A DNA stretch of 64,000 nucleotides from Algibacter pectinivorans (GTDB lineage: Bacteria > Bacteroidota > Bacteroidia > Flavobacteriales > Flavobacteriaceae). Positions 10,106 to 18,576 of the stretch are shown one piece after another; position 1 is the stretch's first letter; every line of letters starts with the position of its first letter. Location of the stretch: positions 62,001 to 126,000 of the forward strand of contig NZ_FOMI01000010.1 of NCBI RefSeq assembly GCF_900112595.1. The letters are read 5' to 3'. The position numbers were made by a program, and so were the translations under genes. Under the pieces are notes generated by a model. That model worked only from the letters and a program-made list of their open reading frames with translations. It made no database searches and had not been told where the DNA came from.

Positions 10106-12643
10106 TTAGTTCTGTATTTTAACCATAGACATTTTACTGTTTAATGGTTTACTTCCTTTACTTTTATCTAGCGCAACTTTAGCTTGACTTATACTACTAT
10201 ACTTTTCGCTATAAATGTAATATTTACTACTATTTATATCATAGAAGAAGTCCACATTATTTTCCCCAGACTGAATAGCTTTCTTTAAAAACTCATCTCT
10301 TTTAGCTACATCTTTATGTACGGCAATTACTAAATAATAGCCTTCATCAACGTTATTAATACCATTTACTATTTGAATGTTGCTAAGTGGCTCTCCAAAA
10401 TCAAAATCTTCTGTTGTTAATACTTTTGCACTTGGTTCTGTAAATTTCTTTATGCGCTCTAAGGCTGATCTATCTTTATTATATCTATCCTCTTCATTAT
10501 CATAATCGGCACGTTTTATTCGTCGTCTTCTTTCAAAATCGGTTGCTAACTTAATATCTGTTAAGGCCAAAATTAATTTCTGTTTCTTTTGTTGTGCTTT
10601 TGAAATGTCGGTTTTCAATGCTTCTATAGTATTTACATATTCAATATTTACAGCATCATTTTTATCTTTTACTTTTTTAAGTCTTTCCTCATATAGAGCT
10701 TCTATTTCTGTAATTTTAGCTTTACCAAAACTTATTGAATTATCAATTTTAAGTTTTAAGCTTTCTATTTCGGCATTTTCTGCTGAAACACTTTTAAATA
10801 CTTTTGGCTGACTAACAATGCCTTTTTCACTTAAATCGTTTTCTTCTTTTAAGTTATCTAAATCCTCTTGCTTACTGTCTACTTTTTCATTTAACTGATT
10901 AAATAGTAGCGCTTGAGATTTTAATGCATCATCTCTAGACTTTTTAAACTCAATTAAAACTTCATCTAAAAGAACTTCTTCTATTTGTTCCTCGCTCTCT
11001 TCTTTCGCATTAGCTTCTGCTGCTGCTTGAACTCTTGCTTGTTCTGCTATTCTGGCTTGTTCTAGCTCTTCTGCTTCTAATCTTGCTGCTTCTATTTCCT
11101 TAGCCTTAGCTGCTGCTGCTTGAACTTTTTCTTGTTCCGCTATTCGTGCTTGTTCTTGCTCTTCTGCTTGAACTCTTTCTGCTTCTTCTTCCTTAGCTTT
11201 AGTTTCTGCTGCTGCTTGAACTCTTGCTTGTTCCGCTATTCGTGCTTGTTCTTGCTCTTCTGCTTGAACTCTTTCTGCTTCTTCTTCCTTAGCTTTAGCT
11301 TCTGCTGCTGCTTGAACTCTTGCTTGTTCGGCTATTCGTGCTTGCTCTAGCTCTTCTGTTTCTAATCTTGCTGATTCTATTTCCTTAGCTTTAGCTTCTG
11401 CTGCGGCTTGAACTTTTGCTTGTTCTGCTATTTTGGCTTGCTCTAGCTCTTCTGCTTCTAATCTTGCTGCTTCTATTTCCTTTGCTTTAGCTGCTTCTGC
11501 TGCTTGAACTTTTGCTTGTTCCGCTATTCGTGCTTGCTCTTGCTCTTCTGCTTCTAATCTTGCTGCTGCTTCCTTTGCCTTAGCTTCTGCTGCAACAACT
11601 TTAGGCGTTTTAGATTTTGGTGTATTAGTCGTTTTCTTTTTTGATGGCTTTTTGCGCGCTTTAAATGTTCTACGTTTTTTGTTAGATGACATTAGCAAAC
11701 CATCCTCATCATCATCACCGCTATAATCGTATCTATAGTTATTATTGAATTTATAAGCAATTGTAATATCATGAGAATTTCCGAAGGCTGAAAATCCTCC
11801 TGCACCTTTTTCATAGTTATATTCAACAGCAATTTGGTTAGTAACATTTAAACCTATTCCCGCAGAAATTGCATATAAACTGTTATAGCCCGCTTGCGCC
11901 CAAATACCTTTTGGTACCATAAGCATTACCATACCTGAAATAACTGTATTGTCTTTTTTAAAGTCTGAACTAATTAAACCTGTAAACTTACTTTCATCAA
12001 AAAAACCACGCGTATTTACATAACCCGTATACAACAAATGCGCCTGAAGGCTTTGCTCTGGATTATCTTCAATCATTTTTGAGTTAGTAAAATTATAGGC
12101 TACTAAATTGTTAACCGAAACCCCAAAATCGAAAAAATCGAGACCATAATTTATACCCGGGTTAATAGTTATTACCGAACTTGAAGGGTAGTTATCTATA
12201 GAAGCATCGGTTACATTGGTAACCACAGCACCTTGATTTATACCACTTTTATAAAAACCTAGATTAAGCCCAAAAGTTAAATTGCTGTACCTATCAACTA
12301 CGGCATTGTATGCAAAATTGGCAACTCCACCAAAGGTATTAAGTATCCCATAATTTTGTTGAAACAGACTTAAACCAGCCCCAACATTTTCTCGAAACCT
12401 ACCGGAATAACTAAACAAATAAGTTTCTGGAGCATTATCAAATTGTGCCCATTGCCGATTATTATTAATGCTTATATATTTATTTTGCTCTCTTACAAAA
12501 CTAAAGGTTGGGTTAATAAATTGTTTATTGAATTTTAATGAATTTCGGGCAGGTATATTAAACGCCACAACTCCATCCGCTTGAGAATAGAGTTGCTGTA
12601 TAATACAGAAAAATAGAACTATATGACATAGATATTTTTTCAT
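10106..12643 (-). CDS. PorP/SprF-like barrel fused to repetitive coiled coil (SprD-like position)
   Basis: An 845-residue protein in three parts. After a signal peptide (1-21), residues about 25-305 are a PorP/SprF-type barrel (NPTFSFVREQNKYISINNNR, GAGLSLFQQNYG). A lysine/arginine-rich linker (about 310-345) leads to six and a half near-identical 32-residue repeats (about 350-550, consensus AKAKEIEAARLEAEELEQ plus ARIAEQARVQAAA) and further coiled coil to about 735. The last 80 residues (YYLVIAVHKD...YYIYSEKYSSISQAKVAL) resemble a SPOR-like fold, which may bind peptidoglycan. The gene starts 1 bp after the upstream sorting-domain gene and lies 80 bp before the giant adhesin, the place sprD holds in the F. 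johnsoniae sprC-sprD-sprB-sprF operon. It may tie the outer-membrane partner to the cell wall; that role is inference. Confidence 0.8.
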   Translation of the reverse strand: MKKYLCHIVLFFCIIQQLYSQADGVVAFNIPARNSLKFNKQFINPTFSFVREQNKYISINNNRQWAQFDNAPETYLFSYSGRFRENVGAGLSLFQQNYGILNTFGGVANFAYNAVVDRYSNLTFGLNLGFYKSGINQGAVVTNVTDASIDNYPSSSVITINPGINYGLDFFDFGVSVNNLVAYNFTNSKMIEDNPEQSLQAHLLYTGYVNTRGFFDESKFTGLISSDFKKDNTVISGMVMLMVPKGIWAQAGYNSLYAISAGIGLNVTNQIAVEYNYEKGAGGFSAFGNSHDITIAYKFNNNYRYDYSGDDDEDGLLMSSNKKRRTFKARKKPSKKKTTNTPKSKTPKVVAAEAKAKEAAARLEAEEQEQARIAEQAKVQAAEAAKAKEIEAARLEAEELEQAKIAEQAKVQAAAEAKAKEIESARLETEELEQARIAEQARVQAAAEAKAKEEEAERVQAEEQEQARIAEQARVQAAAETKAKEEEAERVQAEEQEQARIAEQEKVQAAAAKAKEIEAARLEAEELEQARIAEQARVQAAAEANAKEESEEQIEEVLLDEVLIEFKKSRDDALKSQALLFNQLNEKVDSKQEDLDNLKEENDLSEKGIVSQPKVFKSVSAENAEIESLKLKIDNSISFGKAKITEIEALYEERLKKVKDKNDAVNIEYVNTIEALKTDISKAQQKKQKLILALTDIKLATDFERRRRIKRADYDNEEDRYNKDRSALERIKKFTEPSAKVLTTEDFDFGEPLSNIQIVNGINNVDEGYYLVIAVHKDVAKRDEFLKKAIQSGENNVDFFYDINSSKYYIYSEKYSSISQAKVALDKSKGSKPLNSKMSMVKIQN
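10990..11592 (-). repeat. 96-bp coding tandem repeats, six and a half units
   Basis: Six 32-codon units plus a partial seventh inside the barrel/coiled-coil gene. Units 4 and 5 differ at only a few codons and keep near-identical DNA, which suggests recent unit duplication by slippage or recombination. Units are rich in Glu, Ala, Gln and Arg/Lys with heptad-like spacing, so they should form a long alpha-helical rod whose length varies with copy number. Confidence 0.85.
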
Positions 12644-12644
12644 G

Positions 12645-14084
12645 CTACCTTAATACGGTTATTGAACCTTTTTTTGTTTTACCATTAGCTGTGGTTATTA
12701 TATAATAGTATAGTGGATTTATATCTTTAAAATCGATTTGTTTTTCTGGCCAATTGTTTTGATAATTCTTGGTTTGTAAAACAATATTGCCTTGGGCGTT
12801 TATAATTACTACTTCGGTATTAGTCCCATTTGCATAAGCTTTAGGTATTATCCATGTATCATTTGCTCCGTCGCCATTTGGACTAATTACATTCGGAATT
12901 TTTTCGACGCTAGGAAATGTGGATTGCGCAGTAAAATTATATGTTGTTGATGATTTGCAACCTACCGTTTGCGTAACAGTAACTTTATATGCACCAACTT
13001 CTGAAACTTCGTAGCTATTTGTAGTTGCGTTTTCAATTAAAACATCATTAAAAAACCACGAAAACTCATAATCATTAGTCATAGTTGAAACGGTGGCTAA
13101 AAAAGATTCATTTTCATCTAACTCATTAACATCCTCTAGATTTATGGAACTAGAAAATTGAGAAGCATCTAAATTTATAGTCGCACTCGTCATACAACTT
13201 CCTAAATCGATGTTTACCGTGTATTCGGCAGTTTCATTGGTTTCTAGCATTTGCTTTGTAGCGCCTTCAATTGCTTCACCATTTTTAAACCATTGGTATC
13301 CATTGGCGTTAATAGCACTTAATACGGTTGGACCATCGGTTGAGCAATATGGGTTTCCTAAACTAGAACTAATATTACTTTTGGAGTCTGAAGCCGCCTC
13401 ACTTATAGTTACACGATTAGAAAATGAATTTGATGTGCATGTTCCATAATTAGTTTCGGCAAAAAAGGTTCCTGGTTCGCTAACAGATAAGGTATTACCT
13501 TCTGAAATAAATACCGATGTTGTTGGACTAGTTTCTTTATACCAATTAAAGGTTAAAGAACTGTATTGTAATGGCGAATCATTTTCTGACCTGCCAGGGT
13601 TATCTATAGTTAAAAGGTAGCTTCCTCCAGAGCAATACACCCCAGAAGCTAACAAATTATTTATTGAGAAGGGCGTGTCTTGTAATTTAAAATAGGCAGG
13701 AAATGCATTAGAGCTTAAACTTGTTGATGTAGGTGCCGTACTTTTAATTCGGATTCTATAGGCTTCACCTGATGTTGTAGTAGGTACTGAAAAACTAAAA
13801 GTTACTGGCGATGTTGTAACAACTCCTGCATTAGAAATATAGACTTGCGTAGCATTAGAAAAACTACCTAATCCATCAGATAATTCTACAATAAATTGGT
13901 TTGAAGCTTCCAATTCAGATTCTGGTGAAAATGAAAAAGAAACATTATAAGTGTTAAAAGAAGGACTAGCACAGGCCTGCGTAAACTCTAAGTTTGGCTT
14001 ACTAATTACGATTTGGGAGTACATTACATCGTTAAAATAAAAAACGAATAAAACCGGAATGTAAAATAAAGTAAATTTCCTCAT
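12645..14084 (-). CDS. Type B T9SS sorting-domain surface protein (SprC-like position)
   Basis: A 479-residue secreted protein. A signal peptide (about 1-24) precedes beta-sandwich segments with paired cysteines and Ig/PKD-like motifs (YQWFKNGEAIEGAT, FSWFFNDVLIENAT, each followed by a YTVN or YKVTVTQT strand). Residues about 395-479 are a gliding-motility C-terminal domain (IPNVISPNGDGANDTW, then VVIINAQGNIVLQT), marking export by the type IX system and cell-surface anchoring. It is the first gene of the four-gene adhesin set and ends 1 bp before the next start. The position matches sprC of F. johnsoniae, but sequence identity was not tested. A 122-bp gap separates it from the beta-helix gene upstream. 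Confidence 0.82.
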   Translation of the reverse strand: MRKFTLFYIPVLFVFYFNDVMYSQIVISKPNLEFTQACASPSFNTYNVSFSFSPESELEASNQFIVELSDGLGSFSNATQVYISNAGVVTTSPVTFSFSVPTTTSGEAYRIRIKSTAPTSTSLSSNAFPAYFKLQDTPFSINNLLASGVYCSGGSYLLTIDNPGRSENDSPLQYSSLTFNWYKETSPTTSVFISEGNTLSVSEPGTFFAETNYGTCTSNSFSNRVTISEAASDSKSNISSSLGNPYCSTDGPTVLSAINANGYQWFKNGEAIEGATKQMLETNETAEYTVNIDLGSCMTSATINLDASQFSSSINLEDVNELDENESFLATVSTMTNDYEFSWFFNDVLIENATTNSYEVSEVGAYKVTVTQTVGCKSSTTYNFTAQSTFPSVEKIPNVISPNGDGANDTWIIPKAYANGTNTEVVIINAQGNIVLQTKNYQNNWPEKQIDFKDINPLYYYIITTANGKTKKGSITVLR

Positions 14085-14206
14085 GCCATTTTATTTTTTT
14101 AATAAAACATCTAGAAACTAATAGCCTATATAATAGTAGCATAATTAAAAATTTTCAAGATTTATGAGAGGGTAAATAGGAAAATATTGATACTAGGGTC
14201 TTAATT

Positions 14207-15532
14207 TCAATCCATTCTTAAATCTGGATCCACTTCGTTTGATGCTATAATTTTATTGATTCGTAATCTGTAATCTGGTCGTTTAGCACTTCTGGTATCT
14301 ATAAAAGTTTCAAAATTATCACCTTTGGAATACACATTAAAAAATGCACTGTTACCGTACCAGTTTTCTAAGTCTTCATTATTAGAATTATATTCCACAA
14401 ATATGTTTCCATTACAATTATTAAATAGCATAGCTGTAAAGTTTATTTTCTCTAAATTTTCTTGATTAATTGCTATTTTTTCATCTAAAATAACCGCTGG
14501 GTTAAATCCAGAAATAACACTCTTATTCATATTAAGCGCAGCATCCTTACCAATAAAAACAGCTTCTTGAACTAAATTCATTTTAATATCTGTCCCTAAA
14601 TCTTTGCTATCATTTAAAAAGGTTAAATTTTTAGCATCCACACGTGTTCCGATTTTTGTAAAATCTACCTCATCTTTCTTACTATAGGATAACACTTGTA
14701 GGCATCTTGAACCTTCATTGCTAGAAACATAAGGGGAGCGAATAGCTATAGAATTAAGTATTTGGCATTGCGCTCCGTAATTAAATTTATAATCGTTGCT
14801 ATTGGCTTTGTAAGATACCATATTATACATACTAAGGTTTCCTCCTAAAACTTCAACGGCATTACCAGCAGCATAGCTTACCATAATATTTTCTACTACA
14901 GTTTCATTACCCACACCTGCTAATAATAAACCACTAAAATAGTTACCACTAGCCACTCTTTTGCCGGCAAATTCAACTCTAACATAACTTAGTACCCCAG
15001 AACTATCCTCATTATTTTCGCCACCATAATTCACAGAAGAATAAGATTCTGAATTTAAATTGCTATGAAATGATGCTATTGAACCGTTACCAAATTTATT
15101 AGAAGGCGCATCTCCTAGTATGGTTATCCCACCCCAATCACCTGCTTTTTTAACGCTACGGTTAGATGTAAAAACAATTGGGTCTGTTGGAAGACCTTTT
15201 GCCATAATAGTAGCACCTTTAGCAATTGTAAGAGAACCAATAGAACTATAATCGCCTATAATTACTGTTCCTGGTTCGATTGTAAGTGTTACATTTTTAG
15301 AAACAAATACACTTCCTAGCAGTAAATACACCTCTTTTTTATAAAGCGTGGTATTTTCACTTATGCTACCTGTTAATATTTTTGTAGGCTCTAAGCTTTC
15401 ATTTTGGTTTGGCCTAAAATCTGTCCAATTATTTAGCCAGTTCTCTTCGCCTACTATTCCCTTTTCTTGTTGAGCATAACTATTTACAGATATAACCAAT
15501 AAAATGAATATATAATGGGTGAAATTTTTCAT
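14207..15532 (-). CDS. Secreted beta-helix-like protein, unknown function
   Basis: A 441-residue protein with a signal peptide (1-20, ending NSYAQ). Residues about 60-330 read like a right-handed parallel beta-helix: short strands and turns such as LTIEPGTVIIGDYSSIGSL, ITILGDAPSN, SYVRVEFAGKR, VVENIMVSYAAGNAVEVLGG. The DWGGITILG motif is common in Bacteroidota surface proteins of this size whose function is unknown to me. No type IX sorting domain is visible at the C-terminus (ends DPDLRMD) and there is no lipobox. It lies upstream of the adhesin operon on the same strand behind a good promoter match at 15582-15612, so it may lead that operon. No catalytic residues could be assigned. Confidence 0.7.
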   Translation of the reverse strand: MKNFTHYIFILLVISVNSYAQQEKGIVGEENWLNNWTDFRPNQNESLEPTKILTGSISENTTLYKKEVYLLLGSVFVSKNVTLTIEPGTVIIGDYSSIGSLTIAKGATIMAKGLPTDPIVFTSNRSVKKAGDWGGITILGDAPSNKFGNGSIASFHSNLNSESYSSVNYGGENNEDSSGVLSYVRVEFAGKRVASGNYFSGLLLAGVGNETVVENIMVSYAAGNAVEVLGGNLSMYNMVSYKANSNDYKFNYGAQCQILNSIAIRSPYVSSNEGSRCLQVLSYSKKDEVDFTKIGTRVDAKNLTFLNDSKDLGTDIKMNLVQEAVFIGKDAALNMNKSVISGFNPAVILDEKIAINQENLEKINFTAMLFNNCNGNIFVEYNSNNEDLENWYGNSAFFNVYSKGDNFETFIDTRSAKRPDYRLRINKIIASNEVDPDLRMD

Positions 15533-15581
15533 AATATTTTTTATTTAAAACTAAAGTTATTTGCTAATTTTAGATGACATT

Positions 15582-15612
15582 CAAAATTAGACAAAAATCC
15601 ATGAAATACCAA
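15582..15612 (-). promoter_or_regulatory. Bacteroidetes-type promoter for the beta-helix/adhesin locus
   Basis: On the minus strand TTG (15612-15610) and TAATTTTG (15589-15582) are 20 bp apart, matching the Bacteroidetes -33 TTTG and -7 TAnnTTTG boxes at the accepted spacing. Transcription would start about 45 nt before the beta-helix start codon. It may also serve the four adhesin genes downstream if there is no stop in the 122-bp gap. Confidence 0.5.
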
Positions 15613-15757
15613 TTTTTTCGTTATATAACATACTTATAATGATTTTTACGCACAAGAAATCGATTAAATACCATTATAACCGTTAAAAACAAAGCATAAT
15701 ACTAACTACAAGCAACTATTCCTTACTTAAAACACTAAAAAGATAGATTATAAAAAT

Positions 15758-16204
15758 TTAATGAAAATCGTTATATTGATGCAATGATTTCATTATGTCC
15801 TCGTAAAACAAAATACCAGAAATTAAACTACCAGTATCTGCATAGGGAAGATATTCCACTAGAAATGTGTTAGATTCTTCCATAAACGTATCGGTAGAAT
15901 CAAACTGACTATCCAACGCCTTTTTATTATCGTTGTTAGTTGGAATACCTAAGGTAGCCATTGTAATACCAGGTTTTGTTGCAAAAGCAATATATGGCAA
16001 TGTCTTAATTAAAACCTCTATACGCTCTGTATATAAGGTTATTAACTGTCCCTTGTGCATACGTTCTAGCTCACCTTTGTTATGGTATTTACTAATTGTT
16101 ACTTTCTCACTAATAAAACTTTTAGGAGCTTTCTTTTTTTGTGCATAACTCATGCCTGTAAAGAATAAAAGGCCTAAACTTATTACTATAACCTTTATGT
16201 TCAT
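15758..16204 (-). CDS. Small secreted protein, unknown function
   Basis: A 148-residue protein with a clean signal peptide (1-21, ending MSYAQ). The mature part starts with a basic KKKAPKS stretch and is otherwise mixed alpha/beta with no cysteine, so it is neither a lipoprotein nor disulphide-bonded. I recognise no family. It is preceded by a strong promoter match at 16230-16259 whose start site would lie about 20 nt before the ATG, so it is probably its own transcription unit. It lies 225 bp upstream of the beta-helix gene in a region of surface proteins; no function is proposed. Confidence 0.65.
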   Translation of the reverse strand: MNIKVIVISLGLLFFTGMSYAQKKKAPKSFISEKVTISKYHNKGELERMHKGQLITLYTERIEVLIKTLPYIAFATKPGITMATLGIPTNNDNKKALDSQFDSTDTFMEESNTFLVEYLPYADTGSLISGILFYEDIMKSLHQYNDFH

Positions 16205-16229
16205 GTTGTAGATTTTTGGGATTCTTAAA

Positions 16230-16259
16230 CAAATTTATGTAATTAATCGTTAAAAACAA
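16230..16259 (-). promoter_or_regulatory. Bacteroidetes-type promoter for the small secreted protein
   Basis: Minus-strand TTG (16259-16257) and TAAATTTG (16237-16230) are 19 bp apart and fit both consensus boxes. The ATG is at 16204-16202, giving a short leader of about 20 nt. Confidence 0.55.
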
Positions 16260-16288
16260 CCTCTTTATCGATTTATTTTTAATTTTTT

Positions 16289-16334
16289 TTAAACACAAAC
16301 AGTTTTTACCTACAAACAAAGCACTTGTGTTTAA
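16289..16334. repeat. Inverted repeat, 10-bp arms
   Basis: TTAAACACAA at 16289-16298 and its exact reverse complement TTGTGTTTAA at 16325-16334 are separated by 26 bp, just after the stop codon of the FN3 lipoprotein gene. There is no T-tract after the arm on either strand, so a classic terminator is unlikely. It could be a protein-binding site or mRNA 3' structure. Confidence 0.45.
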
Positions 16335-16341
16335 GTTAAAT

Positions 16342-18414
16342 CTATTTAATACGCTCGATAAAAATATCAGCTTTATCATTTATATTATCAGTTAACCTTT
16401 CTTTTTTTAAACCACTGGAAATGCCCATTACATCGCCTTTGTAGTTTTCAAAAACAACTAAAGGATAACCAATTGTTGGGGTTTTGGTTACTAATTGCGT
16501 ATTTCTATTAAATTGTAAGGCTTCTTTTTTATGAATACTTTCTGAGTTGACTTGCCAATTAGGATCGTTATTGGTTCCGAAAATAGTTGTTCCATCAATG
16601 CTTAAACCTGAACTAAAATAAGGTTCTTCGAAAGATTCTAGTAAGGCAAAAGAACTTGTTGAATATAATCTGTTTTCTTTAAAATTGATTATGTATTGGC
16701 CTGCAGCGTTATATTCGCTTTTTGATTCCCAATTATTCAAAATTGGTATTGGCACAATTTGATTAAAGGATAATACGCCATTTACATCTATATCAAACAC
16801 ATAACTATTCACTTCATTATTATGACCAACAATTATTTTGTTATTATTTAAACCAAAACATTTATAATAAAAACTACCCTGATGGTTTGTAAAATGTGGC
16901 TTAGAATCTACTAAGGTTAAATTGGCATTATCTCTAGTAAATGTATAAACCTCATTATTAGTTATAAATAACCAATAGCCATTATTGGTGTATATAAAAT
17001 CATGAACTCCTAATATATTGGGTTTTAATGCATATTTATATTCCAGGGTAGCCGCATCATAAACATATAACTCTGATGCTTGCTCTATAAAAAGTTCTTT
17101 ACCATAGTTTGTACTTAATGTTTTTATAGGTATTCCTGTTGAAAAATTTGGGGTATAATTGGAAACAGCTTCGGTTTGCTTAGTTTCATAATTAAAACGA
17201 TGAATGTTATAAATTGTTTCTTGCCCACGCTCTTTACCATAAAAATAAACCATAGGCTCGTTGCTATCTATGACATAACTCTCTATAGCTTTTATATCTA
17301 TAATTTCTTGTCGTTTATAGTTTACCTCCCAAAACGTAGTAACATCATAATTAACAAAACTGGTTTTATTACCAAAAATATTATGCACATAAAGCACGTA
17401 AAATGGATTTTCTAGGTAAGGCGGATTTTCATCAACAAAAGACGTAGCTTCTATATCATTTAAGATCGCAACGGTATATTCCTGTTGACTAGAACCAGTA
17501 CCTCCACCATAATTTGAAAACGCTAATTCGTAATGTGAAAAGTACGGATCTTCACTTTTATTCCAATTAAAAGAAATTTGATTGGCGTTTACAGTAGGCT
17601 CGTAAAGGTTTACTGGCGACGGCCTAATATATTCTGTAGTAAAATCATTAAGATAACTTTCTCCTAATAAACCTTTATTGGTATAAACTTTAAGAAAATA
17701 ACAAAGTCTTTTTGCGGATTTTGACGGATTTAAGTCTGTAAATTCAGTTTCATTTACCTCTGTTATCGTTTTAATAAGTGTGGCATTTCCTTTAGAACAA
17801 TTATCGCCTTCACTTCTATAAATCTCGTAACGATCAAATTCATTAAACCCTGCATAAGCATCCCAATTATAACTTATTAAGTTTTCAAACCCAGGCTCAT
17901 TATTTCTATTAAAGGTATTCGAAATTACATCAATTTCGTTTGGTTTATAAGGTTTAGCGTAAATTGTTATAACATCTAACTCGCCATCCTCATCAATATC
18001 AAACCTACTTTTAAATACTAATTGATTCTTGTCTAATTTAGTAACAACAAGCTCATCATTTTGATTAAAATTATTTGATAAATTAATTATACCATTTTCT
18101 AACTCCCAATTAAGCACATTAAAAAAATAGTCGCATCCACTACTTTCAAATACATATTCGGTATATGTTTTATTCTCTGAAAAAATAAAGAAATCTCTAC
18201 CGCACTCTTGGTAGTTAAGAGGTACATCTGCAACAACGCCTTGGTATTCAACATTAAAAATAGCCCAAATACCATACAAATCTGTTTCTGAAGCCGATTT
18301 GAAGGTATTACTATAAAAACTATTAACACCTTGATTTTCTTGTAAATCGTCATCGCTACCACAAGACATAGCTAACAGAAATATTACAACTAAAGAAAAG
18401 AGTCTTAACACCAT
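16342..18414 (-). CDS. FN3-containing lipoprotein with beta-propeller-like C-terminal half
   Basis: A 690-residue lipoprotein: the lipobox LAMSC puts the lipidated cysteine at residue 18, followed by GSDDD, typical of Bacteroidota surface-exposed lipoproteins. Residues about 25-150 look like a lipocalin-type domain (LYGIWAIFNVEYQG, CGRDFFIFSENKTY). Two fibronectin type III-like domains follow (NWDAYAGFNEFDRYEIYRS at about 180-260, then FNWNKSEDPYFSHYELAFS). From about 370 on, repeated strands (ELYVYDAATLEYKY, GYWLFITNNEVYTF) suggest a beta-propeller. No enzyme motif was found. It probably displays a binding surface. A lone TACTTTTG box at 18506-18499 on the coding strand lies about 85 nt upstream, without a clear -33 partner. 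Confidence 0.72.
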   Translation of the reverse strand: MVLRLFSLVVIFLLAMSCGSDDDLQENQGVNSFYSNTFKSASETDLYGIWAIFNVEYQGVVADVPLNYQECGRDFFIFSENKTYTEYVFESSGCDYFFNVLNWELENGIINLSNNFNQNDELVVTKLDKNQLVFKSRFDIDEDGELDVITIYAKPYKPNEIDVISNTFNRNNEPGFENLISYNWDAYAGFNEFDRYEIYRSEGDNCSKGNATLIKTITEVNETEFTDLNPSKSAKRLCYFLKVYTNKGLLGESYLNDFTTEYIRPSPVNLYEPTVNANQISFNWNKSEDPYFSHYELAFSNYGGGTGSSQQEYTVAILNDIEATSFVDENPPYLENPFYVLYVHNIFGNKTSFVNYDVTTFWEVNYKRQEIIDIKAIESYVIDSNEPMVYFYGKERGQETIYNIHRFNYETKQTEAVSNYTPNFSTGIPIKTLSTNYGKELFIEQASELYVYDAATLEYKYALKPNILGVHDFIYTNNGYWLFITNNEVYTFTRDNANLTLVDSKPHFTNHQGSFYYKCFGLNNNKIIVGHNNEVNSYVFDIDVNGVLSFNQIVPIPILNNWESKSEYNAAGQYIINFKENRLYSTSSFALLESFEEPYFSSGLSIDGTTIFGTNNDPNWQVNSESIHKKEALQFNRNTQLVTKTPTIGYPLVVFENYKGDVMGISSGLKKERLTDNINDKADIFIERIK

Positions 18415-18540
18415 ATTACATTTATTTACAGAAGGTGTACGTCTCCAAATAAATGGCTAATTTATTTTTCAAATAAGAATTACAACTTCTAACTTTAACA
18501 AAAGTAGTTTAAGTTTTATAAAAATTTACTTACTTGTTAA

Positions 18541-18570
18541 TAAAAACAGCCTTTTGTTAACCAAAAAGCT
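18541..18570 (-). terminator. Intrinsic terminator of the sugar transporter gene
   Basis: On the minus strand a 9-bp stem (AGCTTTTTG with CAAAAGGCT, one G-U pair) closes a GTTAA loop and runs into GTTTTTA. It begins 7 nt after the transporter stop codon, so it should end that transcript. Confidence 0.7.
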
Positions 18571-18576
18571 AGAGTA

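Noticed and set aside
10990-11592. Regular tandem repeats that could suggest a CRISPR array
   Set aside because: Units are 96 bp without spacers and translate in one frame as a helical protein repeat.
16122-16379. An 85-codon minus-strand frame overlapping two genes
   Set aside because: It overlaps the start of the small secreted protein and the end of the lipoprotein in another frame and lacks any domain or promoter.
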